Shown one piece after another: positions 31,810-40,877 of a DNA stretch of 42,088 bases (positions are counted from its first letter, which is position 1; each line of letters starts with the position of its first letter). The stretch covers positions 1-42,088 of the forward strand of contig JAFDGZ010000018.1 of NCBI GenBank assembly GCA_019309045.1, in the 5' to 3' direction. The position numbers were made by a program, and so were the translations under genes. The notes below the pieces were generated by a model. That model was not told the origin of the DNA and made no database searches. It saw only the letters and a program-made list of their open reading frames with translations. This DNA comes from Deltaproteobacteria bacterium (lineage in GTDB: Bacteria > Desulfobacterota > Syntrophobacteria > BM002).

Positions 31810-32640
31810 ATGAAAAAGATTCTAGTTGCCTTTGTTGCAAGTATTACTCTTGGGTTGTTCTTCATGCAGTTGCCGGTTATGGCCGCGGACATCGAGCTTG
31901 CCAAAAAATCAACCCTGGAGACCATTTTGAAGAGAGGAGAGCTGCGAGTCGGCTTCGAGTCGGGCTACATGCCCTTCGAGATGACCAATAAGAAGGGGCA
32001 GTTTATTGGCTTTGACATTGATATGGCCAAAGAGATGGCCAAGGCCATGGGAGTCAAATTTGTGCCCGTGAATACAGCCTGGGATGGCATTATTCCTGCG
32101 CTGACCACCAATAAGTTTGACATCATTATGAGCGGCATGACCATCACCCAGGAGCGAAATCTCAAGATCAATTTTGCCGAACCTTACATCATCGTCGGGC
32201 AGGCTATCCTGCTCGCCAAGAAGCACGAGGGCAAGGTCACCTCTTACAAGGACCTGAACAACTCCAAATACATCATTACCTCCAAACTGGGGACCACTGG
32301 TGAGCAGGCAGTAAAACGGTTGATGCCCAGGGCCAACTACAAATCATTTGAGACCGAACCGGAAGCGGCACTGGAGGTGGTGAATGGCAAGGCCGATGCC
32401 TTTGTCTATGACCTGCCCTATTGCGCTGTGTTCAATGCCCAACAGGGCAAGGGCAAGCTGGTATTTCTGGACAAGCCGTTCACCTATGAGCCGCTTGCCT
32501 GGGCCGTGAACAAAGGAGACCCGGACTTTCTGAACTGGCTGAACAACTTTCTCAGGCAGGTAAAGAATGACGGCCGCTATGACCGTATTTACAACAAGTG
32601 GATTAAAGGCTCGGAATGGCTCAAGGAAGTACAGCAGTAA
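31810..32640 (+). CDS. Polar amino-acid ABC transporter, substrate-binding protein
   Basis: 276 residues. The signal peptide (KKILVAFVASITLGLFFMQLPVMAA) probably ends after AA near residue 26. The mature protein is a family-3 solute-binding protein: RGELRVGFESGYMPFEMTNKKGQFIGFDIDMAKEMAK, then NKFDIIMSGMTITQERNLKINFAEPY and TSKLGTTGEQAVK, with the ligand Arg and Asp of the amino-acid pocket in these stretches. It delivers an amino acid to the permease and ATPase encoded next. AAAGGAG lies before the ATG. The exact amino acid is not determined. Confidence 0.95.
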   Translation: MKKILVAFVASITLGLFFMQLPVMAADIELAKKSTLETILKRGELRVGFESGYMPFEMTNKKGQFIGFDIDMAKEMAKAMGVKFVPVNTAWDGIIPALTTNKFDIIMSGMTITQERNLKINFAEPYIIVGQAILLAKKHEGKVTSYKDLNNSKYIITSKLGTTGEQAVKRLMPRANYKSFETEPEAALEVVNGKADAFVYDLPYCAVFNAQQGKGKLVFLDKPFTYEPLAWAVNKGDPDFLNWLNNFLRQVKNDGRYDRIYNKWIKGSEWLKEVQQ

Positions 32641-32852
32641 GTAGTTCACTGCATGCTGCAAGAGCCCTGTCCTGACGGCGAGCAGCGTAAGTCCAACGAG
32701 AAGACAGTGTGTTCATGCTGGCCTTCTCGTTGGATTTGAAATTACTGCTTGCAAGAATCGGAGGCGTACTCTGTAAATTCATACATGCCGCTTCTCGGAT
32801 TTGCCAGAATAGCCGGCGGGAAGCTGCGAGGATAGGAAAGAGCGCAGGTCAG

Positions 32853-33869
32853 ATGCAACACTTTTCTCTGAATGAATACCTTCGGACGCGGGGGTGGCGC
32901 CATATCTCCATCATAATATTTTTCCTTATGGTGCTTGGGGTGATTGCCGCTTTACTTTATGCAACTCAGAAGGTGGAGTATGTCTGGCGATGGTATCGGA
33001 TGCCGCAGTATTTCTTCTACAAGGATACCATCGAGACAAAGTCAGAAGTTGAGGGCGAAGTTCGTTCCCTGGTGAGCAAGGATGGGCAGACGGAGATCGC
33101 CATTCAGGGAGTTGAAGGGGAAGAAGCTCGCTACACAGTGCCGACGAAGTCGGTGCGGGTGGAGGAAAACGATTTTGTCTATCCAGGGGATGTCCTGGGA
33201 TCGTATCAAAAATGGAAGGTTGGTATCTTGCTGGAAGGGCTCTGGCTTACCCTCAAGGTAAGCATTATTGCCGTTCTTCTAGGTATATTGATCGGCCTTT
33301 TTACTGGGCTGGCGAGGATTTCTGACAACCCTGCCCTCAAATGGTCGGCCATTACTTACATCGAGCTCATCCGGGGTTCGCCGCTGCTGGTGCAGATCTT
33401 TATCTGGTACTTCGTTCTAGGCACTATGATCAATGCCATTCTGGCGCAGAAAGGAGTGCAGCAGCTGCCGCCCCTGTGGTTCGGTGTGGCGGCCCTGGCA
33501 GTTTTTGCTGGGGCCTACGTGGCCGAGATTGTCCGGGCTGGAATTCAATCAATTCATCGGGGCCAAATGGAGGCGGCTCGCTCGCTGGGCATGACGTATG
33601 CCCAGTCAATGCGGCACATCATCCTGCCCCAGGCCTTTCAGCGTATCCTCCCGCCCCTGGCAGGACAGTTCATCAGCCTCATCAAAGACTCCTCCCTTCT
33701 GGGGATTATAGCTATTCGCGAGCTTACCAAGGCGACCAGAGAGGTGGTTACCTCGAGTCTGCAGCCCTTTGAATTGTGGTTTGTGTGCGCCCTGCTCTAT
33801 CTGGTGCTCACCTTTACCTTGTCCATGTTTGTCCAATATCTTGAAAGGAGAACTGCAATCCGTGGTTAG
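32853..33869 (+). CDS. Polar amino-acid ABC transporter permease with extra N-terminal domain
   Basis: 338 residues from ATG 32853 (GCAGG upstream); the frame stays open to GTG 32709. Residues about 115-338 are a HisM/GlnP-type permease: [38 protein letters not shown], and the EAA loop [40 protein letters not shown]. Before it comes an extra membrane helix (about 17-40) and a roughly 75-residue extracytoplasmic segment, beta-rich with [17 protein letters not shown] and [21 protein letters not shown], reminiscent of a barrel-sandwich (lipoyl-like) fold. Standard family members lack this insertion. It overlaps the ATPase gene by eight bases. Confidence 0.93.
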   Translation: MQHFSLNEYLRTRGWRHISIIIFFLMVLGVIAALLYATQKVEYVWRWYRMPQYFFYKDTIETKSEVEGEVRSLVSKDGQTEIAIQGVEGEEARYTVPTKSVRVEENDFVYPGDVLGSYQKWKVGILLEGLWLTLKVSIIAVLLGILIGLFTGLARISDNPALKWSAITYIELIRGSPLLVQIFIWYFVLGTMINAILAQKGVQQLPPLWFGVAALAVFAGAYVAEIVRAGIQSIHRGQMEAARSLGMTYAQSMRHIILPQAFQRILPPLAGQFISLIKDSSLLGIIAIRELTKATREVVTSSLQPFELWFVCALLYLVLTFTLSMFVQYLERRTAIRG

Positions 33870-34593
33870 AACAGAGAATGTGTGCAAGACTTTCTATACC
33901 ACTCACAAGGTGGATGCCCTTGTAGATGTCTCCTGTGAGATAAAGAAGGGCGAGGTGGTAGTGGTTATCGGCCCTTCCGGCTCGGGGAAAAGCACTTTCC
34001 TCCGTTGTCTGAATCGTCTCGAAAAGGCCGACAGCGGCCATATCTATATTGACGGCGTAGACATTCTCCATCACAAGACCGACATCAACAAGGTGCGGGC
34101 AGATCTGGGCATGGTATTTCAGTCTTTCAATCTCTTCCAGAACAAGAACGTTCTGGAGAATATCACTCTGGCCCAGATGGTAGTGCGCAAGCGTTCGAAG
34201 GCAGAGGCAAAAGAGAAGGCCATGGCCTTGTTGGAGAAAGTGGGCATTCCAGAAAAGGCAGAAAGCTACCCGGATAATCTTTCCGGCGGCCAGCAGCAGC
34301 GGGTAGCCATTGCGCGGGCTCTGGCAATGGATCCGAAAGTGATGCTTTTTGATGAACCAACCTCTGCACTCGATCCTGAAATGATCGGTGAGGTGCTGGA
34401 GGTGATGAAGACTCTGGCCCGGGAGGGCATGACAATGGTTGTGGTAACCCATGAGATGGGCTTCGCCAGGGAGGTGGCCGACCGGGTAGTGTTCATGGAC
34501 TACGGCAGGATTGTGGAAGAGGGGACCCCCGAGCATTTCTTCAAGGATCCCACCCATGAACGAACCAAGCTCTTTCTGAGTCAGATCCTGTAG
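33862..34593 (+). CDS. Polar amino-acid ABC transporter ATPase (GlnQ/HisP type)
   Basis: 243 residues from GTG 33862, which overlaps the permease stop (AAGGAG about 11 bases before). The frame also opens at 33769 inside the permease gene, which would be a read-through artefact. All ABC motifs are present: Walker [11 protein letters not shown]-loop MVFQSFNLF, signature LSGGQQQR, Walker [16 protein letters not shown], the D-loop and the switch His in [10 protein letters not shown]. It powers amino-acid import with the two genes before it. Confidence 0.97.
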   Translation: MVRTENVCKTFYTTHKVDALVDVSCEIKKGEVVVVIGPSGSGKSTFLRCLNRLEKADSGHIYIDGVDILHHKTDINKVRADLGMVFQSFNLFQNKNVLENITLAQMVVRKRSKAEAKEKAMALLEKVGIPEKAESYPDNLSGGQQQRVAIARALAMDPKVMLFDEPTSALDPEMIGEVLEVMKTLAREGMTMVVVTHEMGFAREVADRVVFMDYGRIVEEGTPEHFFKDPTHERTKLFLSQIL

Positions 34594-34691
34594 AGCGGAT
34601 ATACTTCAGAGGTCAGCAGGGAGAAATCCCAGGAGTTGTAGCTCAGATTCTCCTCAGCCTGGTAACTGCAGCAAAGAGAAGCGCAAAGCGG

Positions 34692-35720
34692 CTAGTTGAG
34701 AAATACCTGCCTGTAGTCGGACAATGATTCCATAACCTGGCCGGCGCCGCGGGCCACTGTGGTGAGGGGATCTTTTTCCACGTATACCTTGAGGTCCAGC
34801 ATGGAGCTCAGCAGGGTGTCTAGCCCCCGCAGAAGGGCTCCGCCGCCCGCGAGCCAGACGCCGTTGCCATAGATGTCAGCAGCCAGTTCTGGCGGCGTCT
34901 TCTCGAAGGCTCGCTTGACGCTTTCGGTGATTACATTGACAGGCTCTTCCAGAGCCTCTCTTACCTGCCGATCAGTAATCTTGAAAGATCTCGGCAGACC
35001 TGTGAGGATCTCTTTGCCGCTGCCTTCCATGGTCATGGGCTCCGGCAAAGGGGTGGCAGAACCGATGCGCAGTTTGATCCGTTCTGCCTCGTTTTCGCCG
35101 ATGGCTATCTGGTAATGTTGCTGAACATAGCGGCTGATGGCTTCATTGGCCTCATCCCCCGCCACTCTGACCGATTCGGCGTAGGCTATTGCTGACAGAG
35201 AGATTACCGCCACCTCGGTGGTGCCGCCGCCAATGTCCACCACCATGTTTCCCACCGGCTTGCTTATGGGAAGGCCGGCGCCGATGGCAGCAGCCATAGG
35301 TTCTTCGATCAAATGCACCTGGCGAGCGCCAGCCTGCTCAGCCGACTCTATGACAGCTCGCTTTTCCACCTGGGTGATGCCAGTTGGCACCGCTACGATC
35401 AGTCGGGGCCGAAAGAGGCGAGAACGCTTGTGCACCTTGCCCAGAAAGTACTTGATCATGGCACTGGTGACCTCGAAATCAGCTATAACCCCGTCTTTCA
35501 TAGGCCGAATGGCCACAATTTTTTGTGGGGTCCTGCCGAGGAATTCTTTGGCCTCCCTACCTACGGCAATTACTCTGCCATTGGTGCGGCTGATGGCCAC
35601 CACCGAAGGCTCATTGAGGACGATGCCTTCACCCTTCATGTAGATGAGGGTGTTGGCTGTACCTAGATCCATGGCCAGATCTTTTGAAAATAGGCCAACG
35701 AGGTAATCGACGAGTTTCAT
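34692..35720 (-). CDS. mreB: Rod-shape protein MreB
   Basis: 342 residues from ATG 35720 (MKLVDYLVGLFSKDLAMDLG), preferred over ATG 35726 and the long upstream frame to 35780 because family members begin here; GAGATGG is a weak ribosome site. Actin-fold motifs are [10 protein letters not shown] (phosphate 1), [29 protein letters not shown] (phosphate 2), ADIYGNGVWLAGGGALLRGL (adenosine) and the ARGAGQVME end. It polymerises on the inner membrane to direct cell elongation. It has no mreC or mreD beside it and faces the ABC operon tail to tail. It is the second mreB in the window. Confidence 0.97.
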   Translation of the reverse strand: MKLVDYLVGLFSKDLAMDLGTANTLIYMKGEGIVLNEPSVVAISRTNGRVIAVGREAKEFLGRTPQKIVAIRPMKDGVIADFEVTSAMIKYFLGKVHKRSRLFRPRLIVAVPTGITQVEKRAVIESAEQAGARQVHLIEEPMAAAIGAGLPISKPVGNMVVDIGGGTTEVAVISLSAIAYAESVRVAGDEANEAISRYVQQHYQIAIGENEAERIKLRIGSATPLPEPMTMEGSGKEILTGLPRSFKITDRQVREALEEPVNVITESVKRAFEKTPPELAADIYGNGVWLAGGGALLRGLDTLLSSMLDLKVYVEKDPLTTVARGAGQVMESLSDYRQVFLN

Positions 35721-35931
35721 AACCATCTCGATTTGAAGCAAAGGCAAACTAGTAGAGGGGCATTGTCCGCAGAGCCCCAATAGTTCATACGGATGATGCT
35801 CATCGACTAGGCGAAGTTACCATGCCAGTCGCGGTTCCCTGGGGAAAGCCAAAGTCAGCCCTCTAGTTGCCTGCTCAACTTTTCTGACGCAATTGTTCTT
35901 GCTTCCTTGCTCTCCTGTCAATAGGCAGCCC

Positions 35932-37344
35932 TCAACGAAGATCATCGGCCAGGCCTCGAAAGGCCTTGATCCAGAGTTCACTCACTTCGGAAGAGTCATG
36001 TGGGAAAATACTAAAAGCGAAGCGTGGCTGCAGGCCAGTAGAGCCATTCAACTGCTCCAGGAGGTGCTGGTGCAGAGCAGAGGCCAGCTCCTGCATGCGG
36101 GCATGTATTGCCCTGGGGCTGGCATTCTCAAAAAGAAGAGCAAAGCGCATGGGCTCGATGCAGCCCAGGAGTTGTCTCCCTCGAAGCTCCTGGAGGAGGA
36201 ACCTGGAAACACTCTGGCGCAGCGGCATCAAATCAGGAAGTGCCACCCTGGTGTTGAGTTGCTCCATACCATCTATACTCATAATGGCAAGAGCAAGTGT
36301 GCCGCCAACCTTACTGCAGCGTTGTATTCGTTTGCAGAGGATCTTGTCAAAAGCATCCAGATTACAGGTCTCGGTCACCGGATCGAGGTTGCGGGCAAGC
36401 GCCAGCTCCCTTTTCAAGGTAAAATTCTGCAGTACAAGGGTGGCGCGCCTGACAATGGCAGTGACTGCCGCCTTTTCCTCTTTGTTCCATTCAGTGGCCC
36501 TCTTGGCAAAAAAGACAATCACTCCCCCTACCCTGTGAGGGTCCCAGGCTAGCGGCAGTCCTATAAGGGCGCCGAGTTCTCCTATGCCGTCTGAGGGGCC
36601 AAACAGGTATGCCAGCCGACGGCGATTTCTTACCTTAGGAACAAAGAGAGCTTTGCGGTTCCTGAAAATCCAGCCAACAATGCCTTTGTCGACTGGCTTG
36701 GCTCTCTGCAGTAAAGACAGTGGTACCTTGCCAGCAACGGCAACGATTTGCAGGAAGTTGCCATCGGGCAGCGCTAGAATGGCACCATCGAGCCGCAGAT
36801 AGCGGCAGCCCTGATCCAACAGTTTGGTAAAAAAGGGCACTGGATCTTCGGCATCTGCGGGCAATGGATCAGAACGGTGCCAGAGAGCTAGCAGCTGACG
36901 AAGTTGACTGTGACGCTGGAACGCCTGCTCATTGTCAAGAGTATTACAGATCACCTTGGCAAAGCCATGGAGAAGCTTTTGCTCTTTGCTGGTGAATACA
37001 TACTGTCGCTTGCTGTCCACAGAGAGAACTCCCCTGTCCATAGGCAGGGGTACAGCCGCGAAAGACTTGATATTTTCATCGTCGCGATAATAGGGCAGGG
37101 TATTGATATCACGGTCGAAATGATCGATGCTGACAGGTTGTCTATTCCTGGCGACCCAGCCGATGAGACCGCCGTCATCCGGAGAAAAACTGGCGTCTGG
37201 AATCACATTCTTGCTGAGAGTGTGGCAGGCACGCAAGCGGAGACGGCCCCCCCGGGCTTCTGCAACAAAAAGAACTGAGGTAAAGGCGTCGAGGCAATTG
37301 CTCAGCAAGGCTATGATGTCATTTAGTTCAGGGTTCACAGACAT
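35932..37344 (-). CDS. Two-GAF protein with degenerate GGDEF domain
   Basis: 470 residues from ATG 37344. GAF domain 1 covers about 8-140 (SVLFVAEARGGRLRL, DDGGLIGWVARNRQPVSIDHFDRD, KSFAAVPLPMDRGVLSVDSK) and GAF domain 2 about 165-315 (YLRLDGAILALPDGNFL, KGIVGWIFRNRKALFVPKV). The last 150 residues follow the GGDEF outline (LDPVTETCNLDAFDKIL for the usual LDxLTGLxNRRxF) but the active-site GG[DE]EF reads as CIEPMRFAL, so diguanylate cyclase activity is not expected. It is probably a ligand-sensing protein that binds or signals without catalysis. Its ribosome site is weak. Confidence 0.85.
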   Translation of the reverse strand: MSVNPELNDIIALLSNCLDAFTSVLFVAEARGGRLRLRACHTLSKNVIPDASFSPDDGGLIGWVARNRQPVSIDHFDRDINTLPYYRDDENIKSFAAVPLPMDRGVLSVDSKRQYVFTSKEQKLLHGFAKVICNTLDNEQAFQRHSQLRQLLALWHRSDPLPADAEDPVPFFTKLLDQGCRYLRLDGAILALPDGNFLQIVAVAGKVPLSLLQRAKPVDKGIVGWIFRNRKALFVPKVRNRRRLAYLFGPSDGIGELGALIGLPLAWDPHRVGGVIVFFAKRATEWNKEEKAAVTAIVRRATLVLQNFTLKRELALARNLDPVTETCNLDAFDKILCKRIQRCSKVGGTLALAIMSIDGMEQLNTRVALPDLMPLRQSVSRFLLQELRGRQLLGCIEPMRFALLFENASPRAIHARMQELASALHQHLLEQLNGSTGLQPRFAFSIFPHDSSEVSELWIKAFRGLADDLR

Positions 37345-37904
37345 CACGTTTGCCAGTCAGAAAAGGAGAAATGAAACCGTGCCCTACATCCTGCAAAGGC
37401 AATGGTGGTGGTCGAAGGAAGCGGGACATAATATTATCAGTTTTTCCCATTAGTTACCACCATAGTTTGCGAAGACGCACCATGAATAGCCTATTTAAGA
37501 AACTGTGTCAACTGTATAGGAGCAGAAACGAGCCAACAGTTTCTGCTGAGCCCGAACAAGCTACTTCGATAGAATAGCACGTTCTTCGCAAAGGTAAAGC
37601 GCAGATAAGCACCTGCCTGAACCAGACCATAACCATTGTGGGGATGAAGACCCACTCTAGAGCCTCCTTGTGCAAACCCCCGCCCAGTTCTGGCAAGAAA
37701 CAGTTGCTGCTTTGCCTGAGCGAGCTGTGAACAGCACCTCTGCCCGGCAGTGAGTTGTGAAATGTGGCTGAGGTTCTGGAGAAGTACGGGCGAGGTTTTC
37801 TCAACAGTCCAGCCAGAGCAAATGGTGAAAGATAAAAGAGAAATCCTCTAGCAGTTTCCAGTTCTTGTCAAAAAGGCGTGAATGGGATAAGGAGGGGAGG
37901 TGAA
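37345..37904. other. Divergent spacer between GAF-GGDEF and mutL genes
   Basis: About 560 bp with no convincing gene; the short frames at 37350-37577 and 37508-37804 (minus) lack domains and ribosome sites. The only element seen is the minus-strand promoter-like pair at 37483-37511. Confidence 0.5.
37483..37511 (-). promoter_or_regulatory. Candidate promoter of the GAF-GGDEF gene
   Basis: Minus strand: TTGACA (37511-37506), a 17-bp spacer and TATTCA (37488-37483), with a 140-nt leader to the start codon. The -35 is perfect, the -10 weak. Confidence 0.38.
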
Positions 37905-39710
37905 ATGGAGGAGAATATGACAGCCATAAGAGTGATGCCCGAGTCTCTAGCCAACAAGATCGCCGCTGGTGAGGTGGTGGAAAGGCCTGCCTCGGTGGTC
38001 AAGGAGCTCGTCGAGAACTCAATAGATGCGGGTGCGACACAGATCAGTGTGGAAGTAGAAGGAAAGAGTTGTTGCCATGTGAGGGTTGTCGACAACGGCC
38101 ATGGCATGGCGAGTGATGATGCCCTGTTGGCGCTCGAGCGGCACGCCACCAGCAAGATTTTTACTGAAGCAGACCTGCTCAACATAAACAGCCTTGGTTT
38201 TCGTGGAGAAGCCCTGCCGAGTATTGCCGCGGTGTCAAAGTTTGTGCTCCGCACGAGAAGGCGTGACAGCACAGCAGGTACTGAGATTCAGGCGACTGGT
38301 GGAGTACTGCGACAGGTAAGAGAGTGCGGCTGTCCTGCAGGCACACTGGTAGGAGTTCGGCATCTTTTTTACAATCAACCAGTGCGTCGCAAGTTTCTTC
38401 GCACAGAACGGACTGAATTTGGCCATATCCTGGATGTCATGACCAGATTGGCGCTGGCGCGACCAGAAATTCATTTCAGCCTCAGTTCTCGGGGTCGGGT
38501 GGTTGGCGATTGGACTGCGGTCGAGAACCTGGAGCAGCGGTTGCACCAGGTGTATCAGACAGATATAGGCAGCTCCTGGCTGCCGGTGACCTACAAGGGC
38601 GAATCCCTGGCAATTGACGGCTTCCTCAGTCCACCTGAGCTGCATCGGGCAAATGGCAAGATGCTCTTTTTCTATGTCAACCGGAGAGCGGTGCGCGACC
38701 GGTTGCTGCTGCACGCTCTCATGGAGGCCTACCGAACCCTGCTACCCAAAGGCAGGTTTCCCCTGGGAGTGCTCTTCATTGCTGTGCCTGCAGCACAGGT
38801 GGACGTCAATGTCCACCCGAGCAAAGCTGAAGTGCGCTTCCAGGATGCCCGGGGTGTGACCGAGGTGGTGAAGGCCGCTGCACGTCGGGCTCTGACACCT
38901 CTCAAGAGCCGAGGATGGCGGCGGAGCCTTGTCTCGGCGGTTCCCGGCAGAAAAGAGCCCCAGTGGATCCAGACAAAGATGCAGCGGCCATGGTCGGAGA
39001 GTCTAGAAGTGAGAGAAACCCCGGCTGCACTGCAGCCAGCAGCTGATATTTCAGCCGCCGCTGCTGCTGCGGAGCTGCCCAACAGGGAGGCAGCGAGCGA
39101 GGCGAGAGAGCAGAGGGATACTCCTCCTCTGTTTGGCAGGCTTACTGTCATAGGGCAGCTGCACCACACTTACATCCTCTGTGAATCGGAGGATGGGCTT
39201 ATTCTAATTGATCAGCATGCAGCTCATGAACGTTGCCTCTTTGATAAACTGCGGGCAGAAGTTGCCTCCTCACCATTGCCGAGTCAACAATTGCTTGCTC
39301 CGGCAACCCTCGAGTTCTCGGGAGAGGAAAGCGGCTGGCTGCAGGGCGCCATTGAACTTTTTGCCAAGCTGGGCTTCGCTGTAACCCCTTTTGGCTCCAA
39401 CACCTTCATAGTGAGATCAGTACCCGCTGTGGCAATGAGGGCAGATCCACTGGAGATGTTCAAGGATATGGTTGCCGAGGCATATGAGTCAGGAGCAGGC
39501 CCTGATCCAGATCGGCTGTTGGAAAGGGCCTTGCAATCCATGGCATGTAAGCTGGCAGTGAAGGCCGGACAAAAATTGACTGTTGCAGAAATGACCTCCT
39601 TGCTAAGCCAGCTCGATGAAGTGGACTATTATGCCACCTGTCCCCATGGTCGTCCCTTCTGGTGGAAGTTGACCACCTATGAAATCGGCCGATTCTTTGG
39701 CAGACTCTAA
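37905..39710 (+). CDS. mutL: DNA mismatch repair protein MutL
   Basis: 601 residues from ATG 37905, with GGAGG six bases before; ATG 37917 is also possible. The GHKL ATPase domain has AAGEVVERPASVVKELVENSIDAGA (motif I), VVDNGHGM and GFRGEALPSIAAVS; the YVNRRAV and NVHPSKAEVRF segments follow. A low-complexity Ala/Glu linker (about 370-405) leads to the C-terminal domain. The endonuclease metal motif reads DQHAAHERCLFD (canonical DQHA-x2-E-x4-E, here ending in Asp), with ACKLAVKAGQKL and CPHGRP also present. This is therefore a strand-nicking MutL as in bacteria without MutH. miaA follows 66 bp later. Confidence 0.97.
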   Translation: MEENMTAIRVMPESLANKIAAGEVVERPASVVKELVENSIDAGATQISVEVEGKSCCHVRVVDNGHGMASDDALLALERHATSKIFTEADLLNINSLGFRGEALPSIAAVSKFVLRTRRRDSTAGTEIQATGGVLRQVRECGCPAGTLVGVRHLFYNQPVRRKFLRTERTEFGHILDVMTRLALARPEIHFSLSSRGRVVGDWTAVENLEQRLHQVYQTDIGSSWLPVTYKGESLAIDGFLSPPELHRANGKMLFFYVNRRAVRDRLLLHALMEAYRTLLPKGRFPLGVLFIAVPAAQVDVNVHPSKAEVRFQDARGVTEVVKAAARRALTPLKSRGWRRSLVSAVPGRKEPQWIQTKMQRPWSESLEVRETPAALQPAADISAAAAAAELPNREAASEAREQRDTPPLFGRLTVIGQLHHTYILCESEDGLILIDQHAAHERCLFDKLRAEVASSPLPSQQLLAPATLEFSGEESGWLQGAIELFAKLGFAVTPFGSNTFIVRSVPAVAMRADPLEMFKDMVAEAYESGAGPDPDRLLERALQSMACKLAVKAGQKLTVAEMTSLLSQLDEVDYYATCPHGRPFWWKLTTYEIGRFFGRL

Positions 39711-39776
39711 AGGGCAGATCGTTGCTGGACATGGCGGCAGTGCCTGCAGCACGCGGCCAGTGAGGTGCAATTATTC

Positions 39777-40703
39777 ATGAGTGCCGAGAGAGATAAAATA
39801 ATCGTTCTGGTGGGACCTACAGGCGTGGGCAAGACAGGTGTGGCAATAGAAGTGGCAAAGGAGTTGGGCGGAGAGATTGTCAATGCAGATTCCATGCAGG
39901 TCTATAGATACATGGATGTGGGCACTGCCAAGCCGACAGCCAGAGAGAGGGCTGCAGTGCCGCACCATCTGCTGGATATACTGGATCCGGACGAAGATTT
40001 CGACGCCTTCATTTATGCAGAGATGGCCAGGGCTGCCATTGCTGAGATCCGCCAGAGAGATCGCCTGGCAGTGGTGGTCGGTGGCACCGGCTTATATTTG
40101 AAAAGTCTCCTGTACGGACTTTTCCCTGGAGCTGCCAAGGATGCTGAAGTGCGTCAACGACTCCGCAAGGAGGCTGCAGATAAAGGAGACACCTTTCTCT
40201 ATCAGCGACTACAGGAAGTCGATCCCGAGACTGCCAGGCGACTGAACCCTCGTGATCTCGTGCGTGTCGTACGTGCTCTGGAAGTGTGGGAATGCACCGG
40301 CACACCCATATCCAAGCTGCAAAAGGAGCACGGCTTTAGCCAAAGCATGTACAGGGCACTAAAGATCGGCTTGCATTTGCCCCGCAATGAACTCTATGCG
40401 CGCATTGAACGCAGGGCAGATGAAATGCTAACAGCTGGACTTGTTGCCGAAGTGCAAGACCTTCTGCAGCGCGGCTACGGTCCTGAGCTCAAGAGCATGC
40501 AGGCCCTGGGCTATCGGCATATGGTGCGCGTTGTCAAGGGTGAGATGGTGCTCGAAAAGGCGGTGGACAGCATGAAAAGGGATACACGGAGATACGCCAA
40601 GAGACAGCTGACCTGGTTTCGCCAAGACCAGGAAATCCACTGGTTCACACCTGCAGAAAAGGATTCCATTGTTCGCTTGGCGCGCGAATATCTCGAATCA
40701 TAG
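39777..40703 (+). CDS. miaA: tRNA dimethylallyltransferase
   Basis: 308 residues from ATG 39777 (GAGGTG about ten bases before; GTG 39765 in frame). The P-loop is LVGPTGVGKTGVAIEVAKEL; the DSMQVYRYMDVGTAKPT and PHHLLDILDPDEDFDAFIYAEMA segments bind the isoprenoid, VVVGGTGLYLKSLLYGLFP follows, and MQALGYRHM and KRDTRRYAKRQLTWFRQD lie near the C-terminus. MiaA adds dimethylallyl to A37 of tRNAs reading UNN codons. The mutL-miaA order is widely conserved. Confidence 0.98.
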   Translation: MSAERDKIIVLVGPTGVGKTGVAIEVAKELGGEIVNADSMQVYRYMDVGTAKPTARERAAVPHHLLDILDPDEDFDAFIYAEMARAAIAEIRQRDRLAVVVGGTGLYLKSLLYGLFPGAAKDAEVRQRLRKEAADKGDTFLYQRLQEVDPETARRLNPRDLVRVVRALEVWECTGTPISKLQKEHGFSQSMYRALKIGLHLPRNELYARIERRADEMLTAGLVAEVQDLLQRGYGPELKSMQALGYRHMVRVVKGEMVLEKAVDSMKRDTRRYAKRQLTWFRQDQEIHWFTPAEKDSIVRLAREYLES

Positions 40704-40877
40704 GGAAGCGGCGCTATTTCGTTGGGCGGCAGGCGTGATGCAATGGGATGCCTGTCTGAAGAGTTGGCTTCAATTTTGCTATAGGCACTCTTTGGAGCAA
40801 TCTCACCCGGATGTTTAGCCAAGCCCACAACGGCCTCGATTGGAAAAATGTTCGGGTTCATGAAAAGGGTGGTGTCC

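Noticed and set aside
34640-34680. tRNA-like GTAGCTCAG string after the ABC operon
   Set aside because: The D-arm-like string is not followed by an anticodon arm or a GGTTCAA T-arm, and no acceptor stem can be formed.
37482-37577. 31-codon plus-strand frame before mutL
   Set aside because: No ribosome site; it overlaps the predicted minus-strand promoter of the GAF-GGDEF gene.
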